From positions 34,740,501-34,804,500 of the forward strand of contig JASDFA010000002.1 in assembly GCA_035772735.1 (NCBI GenBank): DNA of 64,000 nt. Direction: 5' to 3'. Source of the DNA: Datura wrightii. Taxonomy: Eukaryota > Streptophyta > Magnoliopsida > Solanales > Solanaceae. The translations under genes were made by a program, and so were the position numbers. This document shows positions 23,764 to 36,514 of this stretch, piece after piece. How positions within the stretch are numbered: the stretch's first letter is position 1; each line of letters starts with the position of its first letter. The notes under the pieces were generated by a model. That model was not told the DNA's origin, made no database searches, and was given only the letters and a program-made list of their open reading frames with translations.

Positions 23764-24430
23764 AGATGTTATCCAAAACTCACATTTAGAAAATTTAGCA
23801 ACTGTGCTCCTGTAGAGTCTGTAATACTACACTCAAATGACCTGCATGCTCGGCCTCGGTCACGAGTAAATAAGAATATCATCAATGAAGACGATCACAA
23901 ATACATCAAGAAAAGGCCTAAACACCCGATTCATAAGGTCCATAAAAGCTGCTGGGGCATTAGTAAGACCAAATGACATCACCAAGAACTCATAATGGCC
24001 ATATCTAGTCCTAAAAGCAGTCTTGGGGATATTAACTTCCCTAACCAGTAACTAATGATACCCGGATCTCAAATCAATCTTTGAGAAGCATCTGACACCC
24101 TATAACTGATCAAACATTCTTAATCGTAACCTTATTTAGCTGCCTATAGTTGATACACATTCTTAACGACCCGTATTTCTTTCGCACAAAGAGCACTGGT
24201 GCACCCCAAGGCGATACACTAGGTCGAATAAATTCCTTCTCGAGTAGATCTCTCAGTTGCTCCTTTAATTCCCTTAGCTCTGCTGGAGCCATTCTATAAG
24301 GAGGGATCGATATAGGGTGAGTACCTGGAAGTAGATCAATAGCAAAATCTATTTCACTTTCAGGAGGAATTCCAGGAAAATCCTCTGGAAAGACCTCAGG
24401 GAACTTATTTACAATTGGAATTGACTAGAG
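23764..24430 (-). pseudogene. Reverse transcriptase pseudogene, D
   Basis: The minus strand reads MAPAELRELKEQLRDLLEKEF and SPWGAPVLFVRKKYGS (24292-24110), then a short deletion after VTIKN, where about 40 bases present in A to C are missing. The active-site FIDD is at 23889-23878. Stops and the deletion disable it. Confidence 0.85.
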
Positions 24431-24950
24431 AGTCGTAGGCTCACATTCCAAGTTTCTTACTCGAACCAAGTGAGAAATACAACCCTTAGATATCAACTTC
24501 TGAGCCTTAAGGTATGAAATAAACTTACCTTTAGGCATAGTGGCATCACCTTGTCATTCCCGGACTGGCTCGCTAGGAAAATTTAATCTGACAACCTTAG
24601 CTCTGCAATCAACATTAGCATAACATGCCGCCAACCAATCCATACCCAAAATGAAATCAAAATCAACCATTTCAAGCTCAACTAGATCATCTAAGGTTGA
24701 TCTATCACATACCAATACTATGCAGTTTCGGTAAACTCGTGTAGCTAACACAGATTCGCCAATTAGCGTAGAAACAACAAATGGTATAGATAATAACTCA
24801 GGGATGTCTCAAATTGACTCGCAACCAATGGTGTGACATAAGAGATTGTAGAACCAGGATCAAGTAAGATATATACTGCCCGAGAATAAATAATCAAAGT
24901 ACCTCTAACAACATCACTTCCCAAAGCATAAAATCGATTCTGGGTTGCCC
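24431..24950 (-). pseudogene. Aspartic protease pseudogene, D
   Basis: The active-site motif LLDPGST with its catalytic Asp is intact near 24870-24850, inside an open stretch (25185-24763) that fuses the gag C-terminus to protease. The later block DFDFILGMDWLAACYANVDC (24751-24554) is in another frame, separated by a frame change near 24760. Of the four chromovirus proteases seen here, this is the one with an unaltered D-[ST/P]-G site. Confidence 0.83.
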
Positions 24951-26289
24951 CAGAACTAGAAGCCTCTCTCCCTCTACCTCTGCCATGGCCTGTTTCTAGC
25001 TGGGGATCAGTTCTGTGAGGTCGAATGGAGGATGAAGAAGCAACTGCTGATCGCGCCTGATCCCCCTCGAACCTATCTGAACAATCCCTCATAAAGTGCC
25101 CTGGCTTCCCACAACGATAACATACATTCTTCCCCTGACGACACTGAACTGAATGAGATTTTCCACGCTGGGGACAAGGCGGCAATGGTGGTTGCCTCTA
25201 CCCCACCCACTCCTGTCGTCGAGAGCTAGATGGAGTTGGGCCTTGGTCCCTTCTCTGTCCCTGAAACTGAGGTGGGGCACTCCCTATTGGCCTAACTGAC
25301 TTCCTAGATGACTGAGCCCCTGGGTCACCCTGAGGCTCTCTGTAAGGACCCACAGTCCTTGCTCTCTTCTGTTGCTCATGTTGTCTCCGATTATGCCGTA
25401 AGTGATGAACCAAATCCTCTGCCCTCTAGGCGAAAGCTTGAATCCGTGAAATGTCCATGTTCTCCTGAGTAGATACCCCCAAGAAATCTCGAGCTATATG
25501 AAGCCCCAACCCTAACACGAACCGATGAACTCTATCCTCCATCGTCTGAACCATGTGAGGAGCATACCTGGAAAGAGAATTAAACTGAAGACAATACTCA
25601 CGCACATTCATACTTCCTTGCTCTAGGTGCAAAAACTGCTCAGCTCGAGCCTGTCGAAGCTCCTAGGGTAGATAGTGGTGCATAAAGGCCTCGAAAAACT
25701 CTTCCCAATCAGCTGGTGGTGCATCGACTCCTCTAGATCGAGCCCAAGCCTCATACCACAATATGGCCACATCACATAGTCTGAAGGCTGCCAACTCTAC
25801 TTCCTCAATCATTGTAGCTCACATCACTTTTAACACCCTATAAGTTTGGTCGATAAAGCCCTGAGGATCCTCGCTCGGGTCTGATCCGATGAATACAGGA
25901 GGGCTCAAACTCAAGAACTCGCGGGCCCTGGAACTCTCAATTGTCTGGCCTCTATGTCTCTCCATTGCCTCCAACCGTCGCTCTTGACCTGCGGCTATAC
26001 GAGCCATCAGTTGAACATCTCCCTCAAGACGTTTTCCTTCCGGAACAATTGGAGGTACCATAGGCATGGGAGGGTCTGCCACTCTACTACCCTTAAGTAC
26101 TGCTAGTGCGGGAGGAGCTGGAGGTCTATCTGCCATTGCTCTGGTCAGAGCTGGAGGAACTGTAATACCTGGGGCAGGAGATTCACTCTGAGCCTCTGAC
26201 CTGTCTCTCTAATCCACTGGAGGGAGACTAGTACCCTCCCCAACGGTTGTGCCAATCAACCTTGTAGTCATCTTCCTTGTCACAGGCAT
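24951..26289 (-). pseudogene. gag: gag pseudogene, D
   Basis: The likely start is the ATG at 26289 (MPVTRKMTTRL), in frame with the capsid lead MADRPPAPPA at 26136. There is an early stop (TAG) near 26214. The capsid text includes LSPPVFIGSDPSEDPQGFI and SMNVREYCLQFNSLSRYAP. An intact CCHC knuckle at 25122-25081 reads CYRCGKPGHFMRDC. A frame change lies between 25819 and 25632 and stops occur near 25425. It sits 190 bp downstream of the primer site. Confidence 0.87.
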
Positions 26290-26480
26290 ACTCTGAAACA
26301 ATGACACGATTTAGATATCACAGTACTTATGAGCTCGACCTATAGCACGAACTATTAGTGAAAGAAGTGAAACAATTCCTAAATGTCCTGGAGCCTCCTG
26401 ATTATAAGTATGGTGCACAACATACCCATAAGCAAGACTCTACTAGACATGGCTTTGTGGACTCCCTAGGACACGACTTC

Positions 26481-26492
26481 GCTTTGATACCA
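26481..26492 (-). other. Primer binding site of D
   Basis: The minus strand reads TGGTATCAAAGC, four bases after the LTR end, one mismatch from the initiator-Met type. Confidence 0.85.
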
Positions 26493-26496
26493 AGTC

Positions 26497-29255
26497 TGTC
26501 ACGCCCCAGAAAGAGGGTAGGGCACAACTGGCACTCGATTCATGGTCGATCGAGAAGCCGGCTATATAACATCTATAAATGTAACACTAAGGCTAACCAA
26601 GACACCTGTCACAACCAACCAGGATAAATACTGGGCCAATAATGCCTTGAAAATTATAAATATGCAACCTGGAAAGCTGACAAGGCTACAATAAATCTAA
26701 GCAAGGCACTGAAAAACTGATATGACTACACAACCCACACTACTATACAAACTGGTCCACATCAACCTCTACAGAGTAAACAAATTGAAATGCATGGGAC
26801 AGGGCCCCGGCCTACCCATGTTGTACACAACACTGAAAATAGTCCAAACTAGGACATGGCTCATTGAAGAGAGGAGCATACCACTATTCTGCTGAAGTTT
26901 GGCTCCTACTACGTCTGATGATCTCAGCCTCAGCATGTACCTGCAACACGATTGTAGGAAGGGTCCCAAGATGAAGGGACGTTAGTACGAATAAAATATA
27001 CTAGTATATAAGGCTGAAAACTGTAAATATGTAAGATAAAAATGATAACTAGGCCTGAAATAAGGAGTAGTAACAACCTGAAATTCTGAAAACAGAAACC
27101 TGACAATAACTCATTAGAAGTATAAATACAACCATCTAATGCACAACAAAGACTATAACTGAAATTCCAGCAGACAGCCGACCATAAAATTTGTACAATC
27201 CGTCCAGCCAGTGTACCACACCGGGGTAAAAATAAAAATGCCTCCAGTCGGTGTACTATATCGGGGTAAAAATAAAAATGCCTCCAGCCGGCGTACCATA
27301 CCGAGGTTAACTTTGTCCAGCAGGTGTACCACACCTGGGTAAAATCAATAAGATATCCAGCCGGTGTAACACACCGGGGTAAAATCAATAAAGCTTAGAC
27401 AAAATCATAAATGGAGCCGATATGGCTTAATACTGGAGCAGCTCAATACATACAACATAGAAATGACGAATACTAAACATGTGGCCTGCATAAGCCTCCT
27501 TCGTAATGCATAACTGGAACTGAGAACATATAACATGCAAAGAGAAAAAATAGAACTTAAATGCATGTATTAAAAACTTGTATGAATCATAAGGAGCTAC
27601 GGATAACCTAAGAGTTTCAACAAAATTTGTGGATCGTCTCCACGGGGACATTAGAGCTCAGAAACCCGCTAGCTTGTCGTTCGGCTTAAGGGAAAGGGAT
27701 AATGAAATCACCCCTTGGCCTGAAATATTTCATAACATACACATAAGATAAGGTACAACCATAACAAGGTAATCCTAATTCGGTAAGCTCGTTTACCCTC
27801 AATAGCTTGCGACGTCTTTACGTGGTTTAAAATCGTTTACACGTCCTCATCTTGCTCTTTCACCAATTTAAGATAGCAACCAGACCTTTAAACACATTTA
27901 ACATCACATATGTATACACATGACATACAGTAAGGACCAGCTAACAATGCCCATGCTGTGGGGTCTCCAACTCAATGTACAACTACGACAACAATCAACA
28001 CAATATCACACTTTAGGTATCTCCCTTCGGCTAGGCATAATCTTAACATTTATCCTCAATAAAACATGGGAGTTTAAAGCTTAAATGAAGCTTAACATAC
28101 TGCCTCAAGACTTTTAAATAGGTTGCTGTCTCATTCGATTCACAACACACGGGTCATGCTTAAAAGAATGATAGACGGGGCGCCTTACATACCTTTCTCC
28201 GATGAACTTTTCTCTAGCCGATTTCCTATATCAATGATCAGCCTTCAACCCCTTAATCTAGTGGTTTTATAGGCAAACAACAAGCTTAATATATATCAAA
28301 AAAATGCAGCCAACATAACTAATTAGAGGCAGTCGAAATAGCAACAACAACACACGGCAACATCAACAACATTGGCCATTTTGTCGACTAATTTTCACTA
28401 AATTTTGAGGGAGAAAACAGAGGAAATTTTACCTTAGTTTTTCTGTTGTTATACCCCTAAATATGAATTATATTTACAGCAAAAGAAACAACCAAAAATC
28501 CTAAGGAAAACGAGCAAAACTCAGTTAACAAACAGTCCATCGGCAGCTCACTTAGCTGCCAATTTTCAGATTTTTTCTTTGAAATTTGAGAGGTTTAAAA
28601 GGGACGAAATCCTTACCTTTTCTACTGATTTCAACACCTACTAAAAGATGGATATATAGGCAATCCAAATAGATTTTGAAATGCAGAAAAACTTCTTCAA
28701 AACCTTGCCAAAATGAGCTTCAAAACAGCCCCTAACATACTTGGCAAGGTAATCTCAACTTATCTTGTGATTTTCTTGAACTTTACTCTATGTTCCTCCT
28801 TGATTTTCTTTGTCCTAGCTTCTAGAATTGAGAGAGAAATGGAATCCTTAGCAATCTGGTCGATTTATATTTAGATGAAAATGTTTTTGACAAGTGAAAA
28901 ATCAGATTTTAAGTAAAAAGGGCGGTGGAGGCGCTAGGGCGTCATGCCCGCGTCACCGCTCGTGATGGTTCGGTAAAATGCCAATAACTTCTTACTCCGA
29001 ACTCCGATTGAGAATAGATTTGATGTTCTGAAATCTAGACTCAAATACTTTTAATTTGACAGGTCGTGGGGCTTCGAATTCATTATATATTGGGAGATAT
29101 GATCGTTTAAAAATGGCTCTTACTTATGAACTTCACATACTCTTTGGTTTTTTGATCGTACACATTTCCCTTGTCACCTACGACCAATATACAACCCGTT
29201 CTTTCCCTAACCTAGCATAAAACATCAAATAGACCAATTTTTTTGGGGTATTATA
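26497..29255 (-). repeat. 5' LTR of D
   Basis: This 2759-bp LTR pairs with 18674-21440. On the plus strand it runs TGTCACGCCCC to GGGGTATTATA, followed by AAGTC. It contains the hairpin array at 27201-27382. Confidence 0.92.
27201..27382. repeat. Five-unit tandem hairpin array, D 5' LTR
   Basis: Units at 27321-27337 (CAGGTGT-ACC-ACACCTG) and 27361-27377 (CCGGTGT-AAC-ACACCGG) are perfect palindromes with different arm sequences. The other units have one or more mismatches. Confidence 0.8.
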
Positions 29256-29260
29256 AAGTC
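29256..29260. repeat. Target site duplication AAGTC, right of D
   Basis: It is an exact repeat of 18669-18673; element C gag resumes immediately afterwards. Confidence 0.85.
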
Positions 29261-29499
29261 CCAAACTCTAGCCATCGTTGTGTTCTCATTCTGAGGAATA
29301 TGAGCCACTGCTCACTGTTGACCAGGGCAGTCATCACTTATGCCAACATCTGAAATACCACTCTAAAATTGGTACGAGTTATCTGCTTAGGCATAGGATC
29401 TGTTGATGCAGATGGGGCTTGCTGACGCTCATCTCCATTGCCATTGTCGTGGCCATTTCCATTGCCATCCCTTCTTTCATTTATTTGTTATGGAGGCAT
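29261..29499 (-). pseudogene. gag: gag pseudogene of C, 5' part
   Basis: The minus strand starts with ATG at 29499 (MPP then TAA), the same Pro-Pro lead as element F. It continues through FRVVFQMLA, stop, VMTALVN, matching copies A and F, up to the junction with D. The remainder continues at 18668. A stop at the fourth codon and a later TAA in QMLA-stop disable it. Confidence 0.8.
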
Positions 29500-29569
29500 A
29501 TTTCTACAATCGCGTATAGCATGAGTTAGAAGGATAGAAAGATAATTCATCACATGACATAGATCATGA

Positions 29570-31781
29570 AAGAAAGCATGATAACTTAAGAACATACATC
29601 AAGAGGTATTTGATAACTTAAATATGAATAAGCAGAAGTCTGAATAACATAGCAATCATAAACAAAGTCAACACTTGACAAAGTTGAAAATCTACATATT
29701 GTCTAATAAGCCTCTACTACTATCTGATGAGCTGATGGGATGAAATCCCTAACTAGCTAGCTAAAGTGTGAAACTGAATATAACATAACTGAATAGTAAA
29801 CTGAAGGTCCTCGGAAGATGAGGACTCTCCAATGATGGGAAATTAGACTAAGCTGCGGGAACTGGACTAATGGCGAAACTGAATCTGATCGTGCAGACCT
29901 TTATCATGAAATGATATAACATAGGGTTAAGGTTAGTACTTGGAATGTACTAAGTATTCAAGGTAAGTAAATCATGTTGAGTAAGTATAAACTGAAATCA
30001 TGCATATGAACATAAATCATAAGGTCATAAGAGTACGGACTACATGATGAAATATGATACAGGTATAGTCATAAGCTGAATATCATATCTATATAGAATG
30101 ACCCGAAGCTAAATATTGAAATTATATGACTTGTCATAGATGAAATTACAAGTAAAAGCTTGTAAACAGATCATTGGGTCAAACTTGCTGAAAAACATAA
30201 TATCATAAGTAATAAACATTATATCTGAAATCATGAGGAACAATAGGAGACTAGTCATAATTGACAACCACCATGTATGAGCACATGATGATCTCAGGTC
30301 TTTCCCACGTGGAGGAAAGTCATCCTAACGCTTGTCAGGGTAAAGAATAAATAAGGTGTGATATCTCGGTGTGCCCTTGGGCAGGGGGAAACACTCTCTT
30401 GAGAGTTTCCTAAATATATCCCTACATTGACGCATAGTTTATGAGACCATGGAACTTTGGAACGCCTAGACTACTCGGTGTTAGACACTACTCCCAAAAC
30501 ATGTATAATGCTCATGTAATTATATTATCACACATAGCTTGAATTTGAACATTGAGTGTCTTGACTCCAAAGTATATATATCATAACTGATCTTGATAGC
30601 CTTGGCTAAATCATGAAACATAATTGACTTGTGTTGACTTGTCCAAATCTTAAAATCATGCATACGTGAAATAGACTTTTATAAGAAAAATTATGGATTC
30701 ATACATGGGTAATTCGTAAATATTCATTCATACTAGATATCTCATCATACTTGAAATCATGAATCATAAACTTGACTTTTCATAAAACTTGCATAATAGG
30801 GCATGATCTTCTAAAACTTGAAATCATGAATTTATAATCAAAATAGGTATAAAATCTTCCCATGAATCTTAAAAAATATTTTGGAACATGATAGGAATTG
30901 ACCTATAAATAAATCATGGAGAATTTCATAAAATTGGGTTAAAATCCCATAGATCATAAACTTGAATTAAGACTTGAATTCATGAACTTGAGGACAAATT
31001 TGGGCATGAGAGTGAAAGGAAACTCTCATTCATAGCCCTATATACTTGGATAAACTAAATCTCAACTTGACTTTGAAAGCCCAAGAGATTTGGGGAAGAA
31101 CTTGAGGATTTCTAGCTTGATCTTCAAAAGGGAACTTCTAAACTTGCATGCGTGAGAGTTGAATGAATTAGAATAGGTTAAACTCCCTCAATACACTTCT
31201 TTTAGAAATTAATATAACATAGTTTAGGGCTTAGAAGCTTTGGAATTACAAATATGCCATTACTAAGATGGAAAAACCTTATTTCCAGAAGTAACGACTC
31301 ACACCACGAGTCATACCTCAAAACCACGACTCGTGGTTGCCTCTCGTTGTCGCTATTATTTTTGCTCAAATTCCTTAAGTTCTCATGGGCCAACCAACGA
31401 CTAGTACCTTCGAACGATGGGTCATTGGACCCATCCGTTGTCATTGCCTCCAATTCCTCTGACCCCCTCCTAAAAGTTCAAGCCATGAATATTTGTTTCC
31501 CACAATGAGTCGTACTACAATTCATATCTTCCAACCCTGACACTCCTGAACCAAGCAATGACTCCCTACCATAACCAATTGCATGGACCTACAAGTCATA
31601 CCTTGACTCATTGTTATTGGACTTTCTTTAGCAGATGCTGACCATGATTGACCCTAGGACTCATTACTTCTCACTACGACTCGTACACCGAGTTGTCCTG
31701 AGTCATTTTTTTAAACTTTTTTTGTTGTTCACATTTCAAATCCCAATTTTTTCAAGTTTTAGGAATTTGGGGTGTATTATA
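29570..31781 (-). repeat. 5' LTR of C, with end and primer site deleted
   Basis: The minus strand begins TATAATACACCCC at about 31781. It includes a U3 motif array (31280-31700), a dyad near 29901-29919 and the GAGGCTTATTAGAC block shared with LTR2. Compared with copy A, roughly 200 bp containing the LTR 3' end and primer site are missing between this block and gag, so the left border is approximate. Confidence 0.75.
31280..31700. promoter_or_regulatory. U3 array of ACGA(C/G)TCGT-like motifs, C LTR
   Basis: Copies include AACGACTCACA, CCACGACTCGTGG, ACGATGGGTCATTGG, CAATGAGTCGT and TACGACTCGTACACC. The array lies 80-500 bp inside the start of the antisense LTR, as in LTR2. Confidence 0.6.
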
Positions 31782-31997
31782 ATTTTCCATCCATTATTCT
31801 GCTGACTTATGTTCCACCTATGATGTTGACGTATCCATGATCTGTTTTTGCCCATTATCTTTAGCTATTATTTCCGTTATATTATCCTCTTTTATTTATT
31901 GCAGTATTCCTTTCTTCTCTTACTCATTCTTCTATCTTATCTCTTCTCCACTTTTTCTTTATTTTCCAATATTAAGAACTGATTATCCATTTGTACT
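31782..31997 (-). pseudogene. DUF4283-type pseudogene, C-terminal fragment
   Basis: Minus-strand sequence between LTR J and element C reads as a hydrophilic tail (for example EDNITEIIAKDNGQKQIMDT), plausibly the continuation of the 49962-51060 pseudogene once J is removed. No conserved domain is visible in this short piece. The assignment rests on contiguity across J and on composition. Confidence 0.5.
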
Positions 31998-32430
31998 TGT
32001 AACACTCCATAAATTTGGATAACATTTGAAATCATTAAATTCATTGGGTACGATTAGAATCATGATAAATTTTTATGTGTGATAGTGTCAAAAATTACTA
32101 TTTGAGTTTGTACTAGGTATGCAAAGATTGGAGTTGAAAAGAATAAAAGAGAATCTACGTTTGACTTGAATTATGAACAACAATGTACAAAATAATCTTA
32201 ATAGCTTTCAAAATCTGACTTCAAATGATTATAATCCAAAATCGGCAAAAAATTTCAGAACACTTAAAACATTAAACTTATAGTCCTTTGAAATACCTTT
32301 CAACTATATAAACTTTAGGTCAAACGGAATTTTATATACCAATTTATGATCATTTTGTTGAATACATGTAAAAATAAAAGTTTCAATTCGTGTAGGATTT
32401 AATTTTAAAGATCAAGCCCTTATGACAACC

Positions 32431-32440
32431 TATAAATATA
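32431..32440 (+). promoter_or_regulatory. TATA box of LTR J
   Basis: TATAAATATA lies about 430 bp from the LTR start. No palindrome array is seen upstream of it. Confidence 0.5.
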
Positions 32441-33241
32441 CCAAAAGGGTCTTGTAAGAGGGTTTTTAGATGGAGGATTATCCTAAACTCTAAGATGAGG
32501 TTTTACACCAATCCTTATATCAATTATATAAAATTGATTCTAGATAACATAAGTCATTATTGAAAATTGATAGATTATGGAAAATCCATTCAACACTAAT
32601 TAAGATGAAGCTTTGATATTTCTTCAAAAAGATAAGTCCTTCACTTACTAATGATATATGAAGTTGGTATTAGATTTTTAAATATTGAATTATTTTTAAA
32701 ATAGCTAAGATTGATTTAGATGTACTCCATTATAGGCAAAAAATTTGTATTTTCTGTAGATTTTTTCTGTGACCGGTCATATTGAATTGGCATTTTCTGC
32801 TAATATAACTGTTACATCATGATCAATTTTTAACTGAGTGTTCAAGATGTATAGGCTTTAATATCGAAGGTGAAAATTGGATTTGGAGGTCTTCAACAAC
32901 ATGTTTTGATCTACGAATAGTAGCTACGAATTTGCTAAATTCCTATAAATTGTTTATTGTACAAACATTAATTGAAGAGAAATTTTGAGGAATCTTCGAG
33001 ATTGCATTGATGAATAATGAGAATTCATGTTTAGGATAATTTTTAGTGAATTTGAGGTATGCCTGCTTTTTCACATATGTTTGCTTTTCAAGTATGTCTA
33101 TTTTGCAAACCTTCTTTCGAAGAACGTCTACTTTCTAGTATATGTATCTTTTTGAACATGCTTTTTACTACAAAGATATTTCGAATAAAATTATATGCGT
33201 CTGGGAAAAGCTCGCATTGAGTCTTTATATTTTTAGTTATA

Positions 33242-34409
33242 CTAGTCTAAGTGTACGCGCTTCACGCGTGTCCCTTACTATTAATATTTTTTTTTACATA
33301 AAAATAGCATAAATAATATTTAACAGATATGATTGTGCAAAAATATAAGAATTTTAGAAAGAAAATTTTGAATTTCAAATTGATAAATGCTTATGTTTAA
33401 GAGTTGGATTAATCTAGTAGTTCTTTCTTTAGTTTGTTCTAATACTTATTTTAATGAACAAAAACGTCGTAGAAAAAGCATTTGATAACATAAAAAGGTT
33501 TTTTCTTTTACATAAATACGTAAGTGCATGCATTATATGTATATATAAATATTAATATTTTCTGTATATTTCAAATATGGAAGGATTTAATACATAAAAT
33601 TTAGTTAATTTTAAAATTTTAAATATTAAACATAATAATTAAATAACTATTTTGTCAAGTATGAACTCTACTTTTTAAAAGGGTAAAAAGATGAATGATT
33701 TTTTGCTATGAAACTTCATAATTGAAATATTTATTAAAAATTTAATTTTGAACTTTTTTTTAGCCTTTTATGAGATGATTTCAACTCAATTTTTCTCTCT
33801 CTCTTAATATATGTATCTAGACAAACACCTTTATATACATTCAAATAAAAGAAATAATATAAATTTAACTAAAGAGAGTGAATAACAAGAGCACTAGATT
33901 AATTGAAACAACTTAAAGTATATCGTGTTTCTATAATTTCTTTTTTTTTTTTTTAAAGAAGGAAGAATTCAGTGTGTTAATGCTTGATGAAATTATACTA
34001 TTTCATTTATTTACTCGTATCGTGAGTTAAATTTTGTATTGGATAATTAGTTAGTTTAATAAATAAAGGATTGATATAAGTTAACAGAACTATAGTTAAT
34101 TTAAAAGTGTTAAAAGTTAGGACTTTTAATAAAGTTTAAATAAGGAAAGACTTAAGAAGCAAAATCTTAGTTAATTTTAAAATATTAAATATGAGGAGTT
34201 TTTACCTTTTATAAATAAGTAAAGATTTAATAGTTATAACTTTAATTAATTTCAAAATGGTAAATATTAGGATGATAATTAAATAAAATTATTGACGAAA
34301 AATAGTAAATGACACTTTTATCTATTATAGAGTCTTGGAATCTTTTAATGAATGGAAAAAAGTTCAATCAAAATTTCTAAGAGTCTTCACACTTTTAATA
34401 TAGTATAGA
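33242..34409 (-). mobile_element. Non-autonomous Helitron
   Basis: The minus strand starts TCTATACTATATTAAAAG at 34409 and ends CTAG at 33242. It has a GC-rich hairpin (arms 33255-33259 and 33265-33269) nine bases before the CTAG end. The host bases are A before TC and T after CTAG, as the Helitron insertion rule requires. It is 1168 bp and AT-rich with no helicase or Rep coding. Confidence 0.85.
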
Positions 34410-34549
34410 TTATGATATATGAATGAAAATGTGGTTTTCCCTATGAATGATATTTGTTCAATTGCATTTTGTAATACCCCGGAAATTCCTAAGATTGAAC
34501 TCGGGATTTGGAATGTGATCAGCAGAAAAATATGAAATTTTAACTCAAG

Positions 34550-34870
34550 ATGACTCATGGTACGACTCATGGTGAGTAACCACAGATCATGTTAAAGACG
34601 CTTTGGTTGGGTCTGGGGTGGCAGAGTTGAATGGTACTGGTCAAGGTACGACCCGTTGTGAGAGACAACGAGTTGTTGCTCCCACCCATAGGAGGGAGAA
34701 AGGAATTTCTCCCAGTCGTGGTAACAGATGGATCTCATGACTCGTTGGATGAAGGTATGAGTCATGGTGTGACCCATGGAAAAGTTTAGAACTCAAGTTT
34801 TATCAGTGGCTATAACGGGAGGAAACCATGACCTGTAGGATCGAGGAAGGATCCATAGAACGAGTCATGG
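34550..34870. promoter_or_regulatory. U3 array of ACGA(C/G)TCGT-like motifs, LTR E
   Basis: Copies include ATGACTCATGG, ACGACTCATGG, ACGACCCGTTG, ATGACTCGTTGG and ACGAGTCATGG, at the same relative place as in LTR2. Confidence 0.6.
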
Positions 34871-36286
34871 CACCTGAAAGTGTGTAATTTTCCTACATTT
34901 TAGTTAGGGCAATTTTGTAATTCCTAAGCCCGTAAGCCATAAACTATGCCATTTTAAGCTCATTTAGAAGGGTTTTAAGAGGGGTTAATCTATTCTAACC
35001 TACTCCCTCCCCATGCATGCAAGACTAGAAAATTCTTAAGGAGATCAAACCTAGAACTTTTTAATTTCTTCTCCAATCCCTTTGGGCTTTGAAGGAAGAA
35101 TGAAAAACCAGATTAACCAGGGATGTAGGGTTATGAATGGGAGTTTCTCTTCACTCTCATGCCAAAATCTCTTCTCAATTAACGAATTCAAGTACATCGT
35201 TCGATGGGGTTCTAACCCAATTTATGAAATTCTCTATTTTTCTATCATGGGTCAATTCTAATAATGTTTTTAATGTTGTTTTAAGATTCATAGGTATATT
35301 TTATTATGATTTTGATTACAAATTATGATTTCAAAGTTTTATGAGTATGATGCCAAGTAATGCTAGTTTCATGAAAGGTTGAATTTATGATTTATGCTTT
35401 CAAGTATGATGAGATTTCTAGTATTTAAGAATGTTTATGAATTACCCATATATACATACATGATTTTACTATCAAGTCTATTTCAAGCATGCTAAAGTTT
35501 GGGGCAAACCCCCATGATCTAAGTATGTTTTTATGATTTAGTTCAATTGTATTGTATTAGCTTACCACTGGAGTCAATACTCCCACTTTTCAGCTTGTGG
35601 TATGGTTTGAGCCAAGGCTCCTCATTTTTAAGTTTTCAAATTATATATGTAATATCATGATCAACTTGGTCGAAAGGAGATGGTTCGGCTTCGTTGAAAA
35701 ATGATCGAGAGCATATGCATGTTTTTGAGAGTACTGTCTAGCACCAAGTAGGCTAGGGGTTCAGACGACCCTGGCCCTCAAAACTATGTGCCAATATAGG
35801 TATGTTTAGATTCTTTGTGACCTTTCTTTTGAGCTTCCCTGCCTGTCAGAGGGCTTTCGTCTTGATATCGATATCATGGTAGCGCTCTTAGTCCTGGCAA
35901 GGCTTTGGACGGCTCCGCCCACTTGAGTATGATAGTTGGAACCACGTAAGTTCTGTCATGGTAGTGTCGGTTATATGATAAGTCTCCCATTATTCCTCAT
36001 GATTTTAGTTATGCGAGTTCATCAGTTGTGATATTATGTTTTCAGCATGTTTGACCCAAGTGTTCAGTTTTACTTATGATTATCAGTTTAAGCTTTGGGT
36101 CATTCGATTCAGTTATGAGACTTAGTTATGTTTAATCATGTTCTCAGTTAATAGCATACAAGCCTTACTCTAAGAATCTTATGATGTAATAGTTTATGAT
36201 ATACTTGTTTTCAGTTTTAGTTACTCAGCTATTTTACTTAACTTGCATACTCGGTACATTCCAAGTACTGATCACATACTCTATGA

Positions 36287-36305
36287 TGTATCATTTCATG
36301 ATACA
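36287..36305. other. Dyad hairpin TGTATCAT-TTC-ATGATACA, LTR E
   Basis: It has perfect 8-bp arms and matches the LTR2 dyad. Confidence 0.75.
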
Positions 36306-36514
36306 AGCTCAAAGGTTCAGGCTCAGTCCCGCCGCTAGCTAATTCTCAGAGTTTAGCATATCCAGTCTTGGTGGTAAATCCTCATCCATCGAGGACCTTT
36401 AGTTAGCCTTATTATTATCATCTTTCAGTATCACTCTTTTAGTGAGCCAGTTGGGGTCTTGCCCCATCAACACGTCAGTATATAGAGGCTTATCAGACAT
36501 TATTATGTTCAGTG

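Larger units (their letters stand above)
18674..29255 (-). mobile_element. Full-length chromovirus D, antisense, nested in C
   Basis: This is a 10,582-bp element with two LTRs (18674-21440 and 26497-29255), a polypurine tract (21441-21458), a primer site (26481-26492) and a perfect 5-bp target duplication. Internal order on the minus strand: gag with CCHC, protease, RT, RNase H, integrase, chromodomain. It is the least damaged pol in the window, but no frame is complete. Confidence 0.95.
16007..31781 (-). mobile_element. Chromovirus C, antisense, interrupted by D and by the tandem array
   Basis: On the minus strand this reads 5' LTR (about 29570-31781), gag (29499-29261, then 18668 onward), protease, RT, RNase H and the beginning of integrase, which stops at 16007 where LTR3 begins. 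Gag is rejoined exactly across element D and its AAGTC duplication. The rest of integrase and the 3' LTR must lie left of the window, beyond the tandem array. This is the oldest chromovirus at this end of the nest. Confidence 0.88.

Noticed and set aside
19382..27382. CRISPR-like array
   Set aside because: The regularly spaced repeats in D LTRs have no unique spacers of constant length, and the context is a plant retrotransposon.
31837..32022. Small hydrophobic ORF on the plus strand
   Set aside because: It overlaps the J border and is antisense to the DUF4283 remnant; pyrimidine-rich sequence explains the hydrophobic reading.
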